The notes: generated by a model from the letters alone, not told the origin. A stretch of 64,000 nt of DNA from Takashimella koratensis (GCA_003116875.1 BCKT01000004.1:1138201-1202200), one strand, 5' to 3'. Positions 44,784-58,290 are shown, counted from the first letter of the stretch. A program made the numbers and translations.

Positions 44784-47700
44784 ATGAGTCGATACTTGAC
44801 TCGCTACTCGTATCTCAACTTTTCTCGATCAGTCCCAGTCCACAACACCACAACACTCTTCACCACCCCTTGCCGCGCTTGCGCCGTACCCACACCGATC
44901 ACCACATACCCCCGATCACTGCTCAAGCCTCACTACTCTACCATGTCTGACCCCGCCACGTCCGTCGCTGCGCAGGAGTCAATCCCCGCCGAGCAGGTCA
45001 ACCCACCTGCCGCCGCCCCGGCTGCTGCTGGCGCCGACGCCGACGCCGCAGCCGAGGGTGAGGGCCCCAAGTCCAAGCAGGGAGGTGAGTAGATATGTCT
45101 CTATCCTCAAAGTAGAGTCGGAACATATATGAAAGCAATGCGCTGACACAACCTAGCTAAGAAAGAGGCCAAGCGACTTGAGAAGCTCGCCAAGCTCGCT
45201 GCAAAGGCAGCGACAGCCGTCGTCCCTGCTGCCGGAGGCGCCAAGAAGGAGAAGAAAGAGAAGGAGAAGAAGGTCGAGGAGCCTGCGGAGGAGTGGGTCA
45301 ACCCGACCCCGCCTGGTCAAAAGAAAGGTGCGTTGGGTCTTCGAATGAACTGGTTGTCTTTCTTCTCCGGTTGGGAAGACGTGAAGAGGCAGCTTTTACA
45401 AGATGGTGACCACTGGCTGATACTTTCCGTTGCATGACTCAGACGTCAGCGGCGACTTGCCCTCGTCGTACGACCCTATCAAGGTCGAGGCCGCGCACTA
45501 CGACTGGTGGATGGAGAGCGGTTTCTTCAAGCCTACTTTCAAAGCCGATGGTACCCCGCTTGACAAGGGGACTTTCAGCATGGCTTTCCCGCCTCCCAAC
45601 GTTACCGGTAACTTGCACATTGGTCACGCTTTGACCATCGCAATCCAGGACGCCCTCATCCGATGGTACGTAGTGTGCAATTGATCGGAGTCGCTAGGAT
45701 TCAACTCTCGGGGATTGGACGAGCCGGGTAACGCTGACAATCTGACTCCTGATGTGTAGGAAGAGGATGCAGGGATACACCACCCTCTTTGTTCCAGGCC
45801 ACGACCACGCGGGTATCGCCACCCAAGCTGTCGTCGAGGCTCGTCTTATCAAGACCGAGGGCCACTCGCGACACCACTACGGTCGCGAAAAGTTCCTCGA
45901 GAAAGTCTGGGAGTGGAAGGACCAGTACGTCGGCCATCGAGCTTTGGACGAAGGTATCGGAACCAGCTGACTCCGATGCAGGTACCAGGCAAACATCACA
46001 AAGCAGATGTACCGACTCGGCGGTTCGTTTGACTGGGACCGTCTCGCTTTCACCATGTCCGACGTGAGTAGGCTGTGGGAGAGCCGTGTGCTGCGTGCGC
46101 AGAGTAGGAGGGATACATAGAGCTGATGGCTGTCATTTCGACATACAGAGCCTGAGCAAGGCCGTCCGTGAGGCGTTCTGCTCCATGCACGAGAAGGGAC
46201 TGTTGTACCGCGCCAATCGGCTGGTCAACTGGTGTGTCTACCTCAACACCAGTCTTTCCAACCTTGAGGTGAGTCAGGGCTCTAGTTTGAGATTATATAC
46301 TGACAAGTGTGTCTTCTTTGAATTCAGGTCGACCAAAAACACCTCGCTGGGAGGACGTTGATGAATGTCAAGGGTTACGACGTCAAGGAGCGTTTCGAAT
46401 TTGGTGTCATCACCTCATTCAAGTACCCCATCGAGAACTCTGGTGAGCACGAACTGATCAGCGTTGGGGTCACGTTCAGCTGATGCATCCTCTCCCGTAC
46501 AGACGAGTTCATCATCGTCGCTACCACTCGTCCCGAGACCATGCTTGGTGACACTGCCATCGCCGTTCACCCTGACGACCCGCGCTACACCCACCTTCAC
46601 GGTAAATACGTCATTCACCCCTTCAACAACCGTCGTATCCCCATCGTTACCGACGCCATCACCGTCGACATGGAGTTCGGGACAGGTGCTGTCAAGATCA
46701 CCCCAGCTCACGACCCGAATGACTTTGAGTGCGCGATGAGGAACAACCTCGAGTTCATCAACCTCATGAACGATGACGGAACCTACAACGACAACGCGGC
46801 GCCCTATGCGGGTATGAAGCGGTTCCACGTAAGGAACGCGATCCTCGCTGCGTTGAAGGAGAAGGGATTGTACGTCGAGTCCAAGGACAACGAGATGCAA
46901 ATTCCGATCTGCTCGAGGTCAGGTGACGTCGTCGAGTCCATTATGAAGCCTCAATGGTGGATCAGCTGCAAGCCCATGGCCGAGGAAGTGATCAAGCGCA
47001 CGAAAGCAGGCGAGCTCGAGATTCGACCCAACGCATCAGCAAAGGAGTGGATTCGATGGATGGAGAACATGCAGGACTGGTGTGTCTCTCGCCAGCTTTG
47101 GTGGGGACACCGATGCCCTGCGTACATTCAGACCTTTGAGGGAGAGGTCCCCGACGTGAGTACACTCTTCCTTCGTGATTGTTGGCTTGCCAAAGAGTCC
47201 GATCAAGCAAATGGCGGACTTATAGCTGATATGACATGCTGGATACGTCTTGAAAAAGACCGCCGACGAGAAGAACTGGATTATCGCACGCGACTTGGAA
47301 GCCGCCCAGGCCGAGGCGGAGAAGCGAGCGAACGGTCGAAAATACCAGCTTGAACAAGATGAGGATGTCTTGGACACGTGGTTCTCGTCGGGCCTTTGGC
47401 CGTTCTCGGTGATGGGTTGGCCAGAAAAGGTGGGTTTTGTCAACTTCAACCTCTAGATTGAGACTTCATGATCTCAATGATGCTGATTACACCTTCCCCT
47501 TGCTGCATAGAACCCGGACATGGAGCACTTCTACCCCAACGCCGTCATGGAGACTGGATGGGACATTCTGTTCTTCTGGGTCGCGCGAATGGCGTTCTTC
47601 GGCAACCAGTTGACCGGCAAAATGCCTTTCAAAGAGGTATACTGTCACCCGATGGTTCGCGACGCCTGGGGCCGCAAGATGTCCAAGTCGACAGGAAACG

Positions 47701-49642
47701 TCATTGACCCGATCGACGTGATCACCGGTCAAACGCTTGTGAAGCTACACAACGACCTGCGGATGGGCAACTTGCCAGAGAAGGAGATCCAGAAGGCTGA
47801 AGAAGGTCAGAAGAAACTCTTCCCCAAGGGTATCCCTCAATGCGGTGCCGATGCGCTGAGGTTCACTTTGTGTAACTACACTTCGGGCAGTAAGTCCGAC
47901 TCTCTCTAGAAGCCCGATGCAGTGGCTGACGATGTGTTTTCCATCTGCACGCAGACCAAGATATCAACCTTGAGATCGGACGTGTCGAAGGTTACCGCAA
48001 GTTCTGCAACAAGCTGTGGAACGCGACCAAGTTTGCTCTCTTCCGTATGGACCTTGTCAACCTCGAAGGCAAGCGCCAAGAGAGCTCGTTCATTCCCAAC
48101 GCATCCCCCTTGGTGAGTGACATCTGCGCATTGGCATGGCTGTCATGCTGTGGAGTGTCTTTGACCAAGTGCCTGACTGACACATCGATATCTTAGCCTA
48201 CTGGGAAGGAAAGCATCGCCGAGCAGTGGCTGTTGCACCGATACAACGAGGCTACTGCGGCACTCGACAAGGCCCTCGAGGCTCGCGAGTTTTCGGAAGC
48301 TACCAACGTTGCTTACCGATTCTTCCTCAACGACCTTTGCGACGTCTTCATCGTGAGTTTTGGACCATCCACTAACCTCCCTCCTCCAGTCCACCTAGAT
48401 CAAGTCTAATGACTGACCATATCCCTTCCATCTCCTGCTTTGTCACACATGCAGGAGGCAACCAAACCGTTGTTCGAGACCAACGCCGAATCCGCCGCCA
48501 AGGTTTCCGCGCAGAACACGCTCTACACCGCCGTCGAGGGTGGATTGAAGATGCTCCACCCCTTCATGCCCTACGTCACTGAGGACTTGTGGCAGCGTCT
48601 CCCACGCAGGCCCAATGACACTTGCCCATCCATCATGGTTTCGGCCTTCCCCGAGGAGGTGAGTAGGGATGGAATCGAGGGACATCTCCGTCCACGACAT
48701 GACCTGGGCGACCTGGCTATGAAAAATCGCTAATGCAATGCCTTGTTTACGCTTGATTCGTATAGAACCCGGCATTCAGATTCGCAGAGGCCGAGGCCGA
48801 CTTTAACCTTGTCAACGAGATCATCTCGGCTGCTCGATCGATTGTTGGTCTCTACAACCTTCCCACGAACGGCAAGACCCTCGAGGAGAAGATTACCGGT
48901 GAGTGGGAGCTAGCTGTAGCCTGTGTGCCTATGTGGCCTAGGCCATGACCCCAGACTACTACGTATCGAGGGAGAAGGAAGAGAGAGAGCTGACACGCGT
49001 TGATGAACTCTAGTCATTGTCGAGGCAAAGAAGGCCGAGCAAAAGGCAATGCTTGAAACTCAGGCTCCTATCATCGTCGCGTTGTCCAAAGGCGCGGGCC
49101 AGGTCTTGTTCGTCTCCACTGACGCCGAGGTGCCCAAGGGTTGTGGGTCGGAGACGGTCACGTCGGATGTCAACGTCCACATTGTTGTCCAAGTACGTCG
49201 TTGGTCCTCGAGCCATAGATCCTTCCTGCGATTGTGTTACATCGCGTGGAGCATGGATCCTTAGCGGTCGATCTTTTGCTGACATGTTGGTCTCGTCTAC
49301 AGGGCAAGGTCGATGCCGCGTCAGAGGTCGACAAGTTGCAGAAGAAGATGGGTCTCGTCGAAGCGAGCCGAGAGAAGCTGTACAAGGTCACTCAGCAGGC
49401 CAACTACGAGTCGACGATTCGCGAGGACGTCCGAGCGTCCAACTCAGACAAAGTGGGTCCAAGGGTTGTGGCTTTTGCTGTGACGGGACGGGGGCTTCTG
49501 TCGATGTTGTAACCATGCTGACACTCTCTTGGCATTTGGTCTCGTGACCTCCGCTTACTTGATACCCCTACAGCTTGACAAGTTTGACTCGGAACTCGAG
49601 ACGATCCGGTTGGGTATTGAGAGGTTCACGACGTTGCTCTGA
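44784..49642 (+). CDS. VAS1: Valyl-tRNA synthetase, predicted dual cytosolic/mitochondrial
   Basis: This class I synthetase charges tRNA-Val. The HIGH motif is [15 protein letters not shown] and the KMSKS motif is [10 protein letters not shown]. The editing (CP1) domain includes [35 protein letters not shown] and WWGHRCPAY. The C-terminus ends in a coiled-coil tRNA-binding arm ([20 protein letters not shown] ... GIERFTTLL). Two in-frame starts are likely. The ATG at 44784 gives a Ser/Thr/Arg-rich presequence in a poor context (T at -3). The ATG at 44943 (Met54, MSDPATS) has A at -3. Leaky scanning would make mitochondrial and cytosolic forms, as in other fungi. About 14 exons; stop 49640-49642. 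Confidence 0.96.
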
Positions 49643-51096
49643 TCGCCGATCACCAGTTACAAATGTCCTTGTGGCCCGGTTGGCAGAGTTACCGAGGGTG
49701 GAAGGGTGGAGCAGGATCTCGGTCGATGATGTATAGTAAAATCACTACTAGCAGCCTTTGCATGCATTTGAGTGAATGAGTGCCGCAGGCTCGGTCGCAT
49801 CGAGTAGAGTTTAGTCGAAACGGTGGGCTGGATGAATGGGAAAGCGGGTAAGATGAACCCGCCCCTGTTCTGGTCTGCGGGAATAACACTAACCGTGGTC
49901 TTTTACCCTGAAGCCTGGACCCTGATCTGGTCCGTTTCCCGACTTCCGCACCATCCAACGAGTCGCCCGAACAAATCCGACATTCAGAACACGGGCGCCC
50001 GTTTTTTCATTAGCATCCAATAAGCAACCAGGTAATGCCAATCCATCGCGGGGATTAGAGCGGCAAAGTGTAGTGGATTAGAAAGAGGAAGGGGAAAGGT
50101 AATGGGTTACCCCGGTTTTACCCCGCCTCGGCAGGTGGAGTGCGGTCGTGTGGTGTGGATCCCGTCGATCTCATTCTGTGTGGTGTGTGTGTGTATGTGT
50201 GTGTGTGTGTGCGTGTGGATTGATTCAGATTCAGTGCAAGCCATTGTTACACTTTCCTCTTTCTCCACTCGACCTTTTACACCTCGTCTCATCTTCTCAA
50301 CATCACCTATTGACACCTCGTCGCCACTCCCAGCTCACCTCACATCGTCTCCACACCTCACACAAGTCACTTGTTCGCCTCACCCATCCATACCAGACTC
50401 GTGAACACTCACCTCGTACCCTCCGCCGCCTCGCTCCACTGGCCGATCGTCTCACCAGCGTTGTCAAGTAAACTTCTGGCCTCCTTCACCAGACCAGACC
50501 TCTCAACCTTGTCTGTAAGTTTATAATTCCTTGTCCCATGGCGGTGTATATACATACAGATCCACGCCCGTCCTCGCCACCCTTCCCCTACCCCCCTACT
50601 CCCAACCCTCTGCATCTCATCCCTCTCCCTCCTCCCTGCTTCTGCACTGTACAACACCAACCTGCCCTCCTTTCGAAACCGCTATCCCTCCTCCCTTTCA
50701 CAAATTTTCCACCATCACTCGCTGACAACCCACGTTTCTCTCACTCTCCGCTCTACCTCGACTCCGCCTTGCTCTCTCACGCCCAACTCGACACCCTCTC
50801 TCACCCTCTCGACTCCACCGCATCTCTCATCCACCGATCTCATCTCCGCTTCACTCCCTAACATTTCGACCTCCTTCACTTGCCACCGTCTCATCCTTTT
50901 CCCTCTACCTCTCGATTCAAACACGTTCACGGACACCCTCATGTCCGCCAGACCCACCTCGACCCCTGCTTGCCCTCATCCTTACCCCTACCCTACTCGT
51001 CCCGCACTTTCGCCCGCCATACTGTTCCCTAAATCCTGGCGCCTGACGTCAACGCCCACGTCTCTCCTCCCTTCTACCTCAGACATACCCAGCACC
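49643..51096. other. Intergenic region and long leader of the 51.1-kb gene
   Basis: About 1.45 kb. It holds a short GT-rich tract (50178-50217) and, from about 50240, a continuous CT/CA-rich pyrimidine stretch reaching the start at 51097. A donor-like GTAAGTTT at 50515 suggests a 5' UTR intron. Upstream ATGs at 50538 and 50941 open frames of low-complexity Ser/Pro/Thr sequence, so leader or uORF is more likely than coding. Confidence 0.45.
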
Positions 51097-51928
51097 ATGT
51101 CTCAGACGATCCCGAACCTGGGCTCGGCGTCGACCCCGCACTCAGGCATCAACGCGGGCGGCAGCTCGCCCCAGCTCTTGACGCCCAGCTCGACCCCGCC
51201 GCCCTCGGCCACACCCAACCACGGATTCATCGAACAGCGCCTCAGTAACCTCCTCGCGAGCATGGACTCGGGCACACACAGTTTCTGCCGAGAAGACAGG
51301 GACGGTTTCGACGAGCGCATGATGTTTCCAGGTGGTGAGTGTCTCAACCCGAGACAACATATTCACTCATAAATAACCCACAACCACTTGGCAACACTAA
51401 TCCAATCTTCCAACCTTAACCTCACTTGCTGACTCAATCTTAGTTGCCCTCCCCACCCCTCCTGCTTCGCGCCGCCCGTCTTTCCTCTCCGGCCTGTCCC
51501 TCACCAAGCCTCAGGGCCTCCAACAACTCGCTTCGTCCACCCCTATCGGCGGCGGGAACAACGGCGCTCTTTCCACTTCTTTCCCTAAAGACGCCTTTGC
51601 CCACTTCAGCATGACCCGCGTTTCTGACGACACCGCCGTCGTGCCACCCAAACCCTCTACCTCGTCGGGCCCCAGCCAGCCGGAGAAGACTCAGCGGAGT
51701 AAATCCGTGTCGGTCCCTAAGACGGCAGGGATCGCGGGCCTCGCAAAGGCCGACTTGATCAATGAGTCTGTACCTGCGCCCGCTATCGGCCGCGCAAAGA
51801 CCGAGGGGCAGATCCTCCAGCGTCAAGTTGGGTTCGACTCGGCCGCTGCCGTCGCGGCCAGTTCCACCAACCCGGCGCAGCGACATTTCGACCCGTCCAA
51901 GGAACCAAGGCTCTTTGGACTGCTCTGA
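51097..51928 (+). CDS. Hypothetical Ser/Pro-rich disordered protein
   Basis: Two exons: MSQTIPNLGSASTPHSGINA ... ERMMFPG, then after a phase-1 intron VALPTPPASRRPSFLSGLSL ... to the stop at 51926-51928. The protein (about 240 aa) is mostly low complexity, with two denser segments: FIEQRLSNLLASMDSGTHSF, and a C-terminal PAIGRAKTEGQILQRQVGFD ... KEPRLFGLL. RRPSF and RSKSVSVP look like basophilic kinase sites. I do not recognise a family. The ATG at 51097 is favoured over the in-frame-like upstream ATG at 50941 because the sequence before it is leader-like. Confidence 0.6.
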
Positions 51929-52725
51929 TTGAAGAATCTCGACTCATGGTGCTCACCACCGATGAGAACAAAAGCGAAAAGCCTCAAAAACAAAACCTAT
52001 AGACTGACGTGGAGCATTACGTTTAGAGAGTCATGGTAAACGGCACGTGAGAAGTCGTCAGAAGAACACTACCCCTACCTCCCAGCATCCTTCCTCATCC
52101 CACCCCCTCCTCTTCCTTCCTCTCCCCAATATAATCCTTGTTGTACATTTGACAACCGACTCGAGCTCTCTACCTCTCTACCTCTCTTTGGTCGTTCTCG
52201 TCCCTTCTTCCTCGGTTCGTCGTGTGCCTTCTGTGTGTACAAAATCTCTACGTTGTTCGCCTTTGTATGTCTGAGACTGTATCTGTGTGTACATACCAAT
52301 GCGCCTGATTTCGTCATATGCATGAGCTGCATGAGCATTGATCGACCTGGGTGTCTCTGGACTTTGGGGGCGGCCCCTTCAAAATCTAATGAACCATCCT
52401 TGTCCTGTGGGTGCTTTTTAGTACTTCCTCCCACCAAATCCCTCCTTACTTCTATCCTCCCTCCTCCCCTCCCTCCTTCCCTCCCCGACCCCTAGCCACC
52501 TGCAGACAGAGAGTTAGGCAAAGGATACAGAAACGATTCATCCAGGCTCTACAAAAAAGATATTCACAGACTAGATAATGAATGACCAACGACCAGCAAG
52601 AAGATCACGAGGAAGCAAAGAGGTAGAAAGAATGGGAAGAAAAGAGGAAAGGAGCCTCGAACCCACAAAAATGGGTCGAGATCTAAGGAAAAAAGTGAAA
52701 ATGGAAAAGAAATCTCGATTGCCCG
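51929..52725. other. Convergent 3' flanks
   Basis: About 800 bp between the stops of the 51.1-kb gene and the syntaxin gene; CT-rich then A-rich, with no supportable gene. Confidence 0.4.
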
Positions 52726-54233
52726 TCATGAAAGAATCTGATGTATGTTAGTGCAAAGGTAAGACCAAGATGAAGCCTGACTCACAGCGAGAAGGACGAC
52801 GAGGATGACAATGACGAGGATAATGAGAAGACATGCCATCCTTCGACCCGCTTTACGCTGATACTCGTGTGCAGTGGTCAGTTCCTCCGCCGCCGAAGAC
52901 GTGTTGGCCGCGACAGATGTGATATTGTTCTCGATATTGTCTGATTTTCTCAAAGTCAGCCAAAGTCCCTCTCGACAACAAGTTGTGCTGCGATCCGTAT
53001 GGTGAGAGTGAGCTTCACTTACCGACGAGCGCGCCTTGGTCCTGCACAATGTGGGCAATATCACGGAAAATCGTATTGAGCTCATGAATCCCCGATTCGA
53101 TTTCGAGAATTTCGTGCTCTCGCTCTCGGATGAGCTGTTCCTGCATCTGAACCTCTTGTTGGGAGACTCTGAACCGGGTGTAACGTGCAGGACACAAAAT
53201 TATCAGTGACTATCAGACTATGCATGTCAGTGCCAGAACTTACTGTTGCGTCTCCTGGGTTTGAGCTTGGACCTGCTCAAGCTCGACAGAACCTCTTGGC
53301 TCGTCATGGCTGGGTTGTGAGATCAAGCACAAAATCGTCAGCACCTAACCTTTTCACCACCTCCACGTGTCTGTCCAAACGACCGACTACCTCCAACACT
53401 TCCAATGACTCTTTGTGAACCAAACTTGACCCCAGGACTCACCTCGACTCCTCGTTCAGCTCGTCCACGCGGCGCCGCTGCGACTCGACCGTCGTCCGCT
53501 GCTTCTCGGCCGATAGCCGCTGGACACGCTGGAACCCTTGGAGAGCGGCGGTGAACTCGCGCGAGAGCTTGGCCTGGATCGGTTTCCGCTGGCTCTGAGG
53601 TAAACGTGGTCAGTATTGCAAGTCTTCGCGAGACAGGCTGTGGAAGGTGAGGAGATAAACAAAGGGGGAGGGAAAGATTGTCAAGGTGGAACGTACTTGG
53701 CCTGGACCGCCAGTAGGAAACGCAGCGAGAGTCTTGACGTCGTCTGTCGACTTCTTGATCATATCCCGGGTCGCTTCGGTCAAGTTGTGCCTAGCAGGTG
53801 ATCAGTAACGCCCATCCATTCAGTCTCTAGATTTATTGCCAAGACTCTTATCACTTACAAGCCGGTCCGGAGCTGAGCGTTGTCGCCGCTGGTGCCGAGC
53901 TTGTCGACGGCTTTCTGAATCCCAGCGACATTGGATTGGATCTTGAAGATCTGGATGGATACCGAGTCCTTTACGCCCTTGAATGCCTTGTCCTCTTCTA
54001 CACGTATCACGCAGGATGTTGGATTGGTGCGGTGGCACGGGTCAAGAGGCGATGTAGGTAGCGTAGTAGGGCGGCGGGGATGTGCGAATGTACAAGAAGC
54101 GGATAAAGCGGACCGAGCGAGAGTGTCAGTTTGTTTACGGCCATTGACGAAGCGGGATGTGGGACTGACCGGAATCTGAGGACCCACGGAGGAGCGGGGC
54201 ACCCTCGCCCCGTTCTAGATCGTTGAAGCTCAT
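52726..54233 (-). CDS. Endosomal/vacuolar Qa-SNARE (syntaxin, Pep12/Syn7-like)
   Basis: This is a t-SNARE for fusion with endosomes or the vacuole. It starts MSFNDLERGEGAPLLRGSSD. The N-terminal helical Habc-type region (SIQIFKIQSNVAGIQKAVDK; KPIQAKLSREFTAALQGFQR) follows. The SNARE motif is QLIREREHEILEIESGIHEL ... FRDIAHIVQDQGALVDNIE, with the central Gln in VQDQG. The C-terminal anchor is ACLLIILVIVILVVLLAIL, finished by a two-intron-split exon (stop TGA 52726-52728). The proline-free SNARE motif and DIAHIVQDQG core favour the Pep12/syntaxin-7 branch. Seven or so exons. It shares a 300-bp divergent promoter with the membrane protein at 54535. Confidence 0.88.
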
Positions 54234-54475
54234 TGTGGAGGAGGAGGATGAAGGTAGAGGTAGTGGTAGGGAAGGGGGAGCGGGTGAAGGAGAGAGTGGA
54301 TGTTGAAACGACAATAGCAGATCATGCAATCTGGGTGGCGCGAGTCGACGCTAGTGAGTCATATTACTATATGCGGTGTACGGCGGCTCAAGGGCCGGCT
54401 ATTAGTAATTTCGCACTCACTGACGTCTATCCTCACTTCGACCCTCCTAACCGCCGTGAATCTCGACCTTCACCC

Positions 54476-54518
54476 TCCATCCCCCTCCCCCTCCCCCTCC
54501 CCCTCCCCCTCCCCGTCC
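54476..54518 (+). repeat. CCCCCT tandem repeat in a divergent promoter
   Basis: About six CCCCCT/CCCTCC units sit 20-60 nt upstream of the ATG at 54535 and would be in its leader. A simple polypyrimidine repeat. Confidence 0.8.
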
Positions 54519-54534
54519 CCTCACTTCGCGCGCC

Positions 54535-55542
54535 ATGACCTCGGTCAACCCATCGCACAACATCTTCCGTCAAGCCCAGGGCCGACACGCGCAAGCAGTC
54601 TACCACGCGGACGCAGACGAACCGACCGGCCCCAGCGCTAGCGGAGGGAGCAAGATCCCGACTGGGTTCCCAGACTTGAACGAGATCGACGACGAGCACG
54701 ATGCTGAGCATAGCCATGGAGGGGATAGAGCATGGGCGAGGAGAGAGGCGAGGAAAAGAATGAGAGCTGCGATGCCGCCTTTGCCTGATCTTCGGTTTGA
54801 ACAGGTACGTTCGTCCTCTCAAAACCAGGATCTCGTCCCTCCCATATCAATCCACTGCGTCTTTAATGTCTCGTTCACTCTCTGGAACCCTCACCCTCCC
54901 AGTTTGCTCACATGTATTCATGGTACTGATCAATCAAATACATAGTCATATCTCCTATCTATTCGGCCGTTCTTGCACCCACGACCAAGTCAACGACCGG
55001 CGCCGACCGAGAAAAGCGGACAAGAGGGCGACGCCGCTGAGGCCGCTGCGGACGCTGCGATCGTTTCGTCGGCTCAAAACGACGCGGTTTTCCACTGGGG
55101 TAGGGAAGTGGATGTCGACTGGGTGAACGTTGCGTGGGTGACCGTTCGGGATCAGGTAGGTTTGTCTTCCATATTGTTCACACCTCGTACCCTGTCTTCG
55201 GCCTTACACACCTGTTCTCAACCCCCAAGAACCTAGCTGTTCATAGTCACTGACTCATCTCTTTCGTGACCTACTGTCGCCGTGCTTTTCTCACAGTTCC
55301 TCTCTCCATTCTACTTTGGAATCGGATGGACCGTTCTCGGTGTTGCACTCGGGGTATCGACGACTTTCCTCCGCGCCTCTCTCTTCCCTGCTCGCCCTTA
55401 CCAGACCAGCAACATTGCCAGCAGCAGCGGTCGTCCTGATGCTAGCGGCACTACACTGAGCGATACGGCAGCGGCATGGTGGCGCCGTTTCGTGGGTCTT
55501 ATCACACCTATCCCAGGGAGCGTGCACCCGGGTCCCGCTTGA
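54535..55542 (+). CDS. Small fungal membrane protein of unknown function (DUF1770-like)
   Basis: Three exons. The first begins MTSVNPSHNIFRQAQGRHAQ and ends with PPLPDLRFEQ, continued by SYLLSIRPFL across the intron. The second has DAVFHWGREVDVDWVNVAWV. The third has one membrane helix, SPFYFGIGWTVLGVALGVST. The PPLPDLRFEQ-SYL junction recalls the fungal DUF1770 family; this is from memory and unverified. About 225 aa with an acidic, disordered N-terminus, probably tail-anchored. Stop 55540-55542. The gene is convergent with CYB2. Confidence 0.75.
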
Positions 55543-55676
55543 CCTAATGATAGATTCTACGCAATGCATGATGATTCAGCAGGCTTGAGACCCAAGACTA
55601 TGAAGATGCTAAGCACTCAACGCCTCTTTGCTTGTTCTTTCCAATCCCCACCACGTCTATCTTTATCCCTGGAGCG

Positions 55677-57958
55677 CTACTTGTCCTTGACCTCGACCAT
55701 GCTGGGCCGCAGCTGAGAGATCTTGTTCACACCCAGCAAACGGAGCGTCGTGAGAATCTCCTCCTCAAGGACTGCATTCTGTCAGCGGTCTTTCTACACC
55801 TTGTAGCTAGAGCCAACTCACTGCCAACGGCGTGCTCGACACCTTGCTCTCCCGCAACCGATTGAGCAAACAAGAACCCTCTCCCGATCCCGACTGCGTT
55901 TGCTCCGAGGCACAGGGCCTTGACGACATCGCTCCCTCTGTGGACACCACCATCGACGAGGATCTCAAACCGCTTCTCCATCTTCCCCTCGACATCAGCG
56001 GGTGTCACGCGTTCCGGGTTCTTCAGCGCCTCAGGGGTGAGGCCTGTCGCCCCGCGGTAAGCAGGGCGGAGGAGGTGTGGCGCGTGGTTACGGATCTCGA
56101 GGAGGACGTCGAGACTAGGTCGAGTGGTATCGAGTTGTCGACCGCCGTGGTTGGAGATGACGATGCCGTCGGCACCGAGCGAGTAGGCGAGAAGGGCGTC
56201 TTCGACACACTGGACTCCCTTCACCAAGATCGGAATGTCCGTGAGCTTTCGCAACCACCTAGACCGTTGATTAGTACGTTTCCCATGCCGAAACTCTTCA
56301 CTACCTTGGGACTCACTTGAGGTCTTCCCAGTTGAGATCCGGGTCAACACCCGCAAACATGGCCTGGCTGACACCCGTCGTCTTTGCTCCATTATCGTCA
56401 CTCTTCAACTCGTCGGCGGTCTCGAACGAGCCCTTGAGACGCAGGTCACGCTCACGCTTACCGCCAACAGGCGCATCGGCTGTCAACATGATAGCGTCGA
56501 ATTTGTTCTCGTTGAGACGCTGGACAAGCTCTTCGGCTTTAGATCGGTCCTTCTTGACGTAGAGTTGGTAGAAGAGGGGTTGGCCAGGTTGGCGGGCGGC
56601 GACCATCTCGTCGATTCCACAGCTCGCGTTGGATGAGATCTGGTCACATTTAGCGAAATGGGATGTCATTCGAGCTTTTTTGACACTCACAGCCTGGATG
56701 ATACCCGTCTTCCCTGCGCCGCGAGTAAGGTTGACTTCCCCAAGCGGGTGCCCAAGCTTGGCCATCGCCCTGTTCTTGTCAGCTTCATGTCTCATACACT
56801 TTTGTAATCACTCACGCTGGAGCAATGTAGACCGGGATCGCGCTATCCTTGCCCATGATTGTCGTCTTGGCGTCCGCCTCGGCGACCTTGCGCAGGATTC
56901 GGGGACGAAAGTAGACTTTTTGGTACGCGGCGCCGTTGGCGAGTTTGGCTGGGAAATGTCAGTGCTCAGTCACTTTCAAGCCTGGATCACAAGACTAACT
57001 GATTTCGTCGTCACCTGCAGAGGCGTAGTACGCCATCGCGACCTTGGACAACAGCGGCTCGGCGTATGTCTGCCCAGCACAGTCATCAGCGACTTATCTC
57101 GAGAAACCGCACTCTGCTCTGGCCCTGGCTCACCTCAAAGTCACGCATGTTTACGATCACGCCCAACCCCCTCTGTTCCATCTTCTCCCTCTCGGCCTGT
57201 ATCCGATTCTCTTCATCCTCCTCTTCCGCGCTGACCTTGAGCATCAGCTGATCCTTCTCCTCCTCACTCGCACCATCCGCATCGAGAGCCCCAAGGTGGA
57301 CTACGCTCGGGGGTAGGTTATCAGCCTCGAGTTGGTCGGATGGGTGTCGGGGTTTGAAGATGTGAGAAACGTCTTTGGATCGATTGGAGACGATGATGTC
57401 TTTTCCGCCAGGATGGTCGTCCAAGAACTCGGTCATGCTAAGGATAGAGGTGTCAGTTACGCTTCCCTGGTGACTTGCTGAGGGTAGGGAGGATGAGCTC
57501 ACTTGTAGACATGGCCGTTGATCACGACCCAGATCTCGTCCCCGTCTTTGTGCTGAAGAACCTCCTGGACAGACACGGTAGGTCCTGTCTTACCCTCTCC
57601 GCCCTTTCCCTGGCTTGCATGAACCACATCGGGGCTCGTCTCGTCTTTGCGACGGGGTTTGGAATCGAGCTCGAGCTTGTTTGCCCAAAAGAATGTCTGT
57701 GGTCGATAACATCGTCACCGATCCGAGCGTCAGCAAGAAGCCTGAATCTATGAAGGTGGATAATCGAGTCAGGAGTGAGCTTACAGGGACGACGACGAGG
57801 GTAGCTAGGGCGGTGACCATCCACGCATTGTCTTTTTTACCTTTGATCGGCGCCGAGCTCGAGAGCGGGCGGGAGGAAGGGACGAGGGCACGAGTGGACC
57901 GGGCCACCGGGCGGGCCAAGTGCGACAGCGCTGTGAGCCGAGATGTTTGGCGGATCAT
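55677..57958 (-). CDS. CYB2: L-lactate dehydrogenase (cytochrome), flavocytochrome b2
   Basis: This enzyme oxidises L-lactate to pyruvate in the mitochondrial intermembrane space and passes electrons to cytochrome c. A basic presequence (MIRQTSRLTALSHLARPVAR) and a hydrophobic sorting helix (WMVTALATLVVVPVS) come first. A cytochrome b5 domain follows (GHVYSMTEFLDDHPGGKDII, heme ligand in HPGG). The FMN TIM barrel contains YYASAGDDE, PLFYQLYV, IMLTADAP, ILVKGVQ and the catalytic VISNHGGRQLD. It ends LGVNKISQLRPSMVEVKDK. About nine exons. Catalytic Tyr, Lys, His and Arg positions are all intact. Confidence 0.92.
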
Positions 57959-58290
57959 TCTGGCTCAGGTAGAGATATGCTCAGTGCGTAGGGGGACTGG
58001 AGAGAGATGTTGAATTGTTGACTGGGAGAAAACGGAGATGAGGGGGAAGAGATAGCAGGGGATGAAAGGGACGGTAAGATCATTGGACCGAATCCCGAGC
58101 CAGCCGACCGAATCACGACGGGTGAGTTTCATGGGGCGAGCATCGGACCGCCGGTGGGTTTTGAAAGCATCCTCTTGACTGTCACTGACTACTTTGCAAC
58201 CCAGCGACAGCTAAGAACAGGCGGTACAGGCAGTCTCTCCGACAAAAGAAGGATCGATGCATAGTGTCTATGATGAAGCTTCACAATGTT

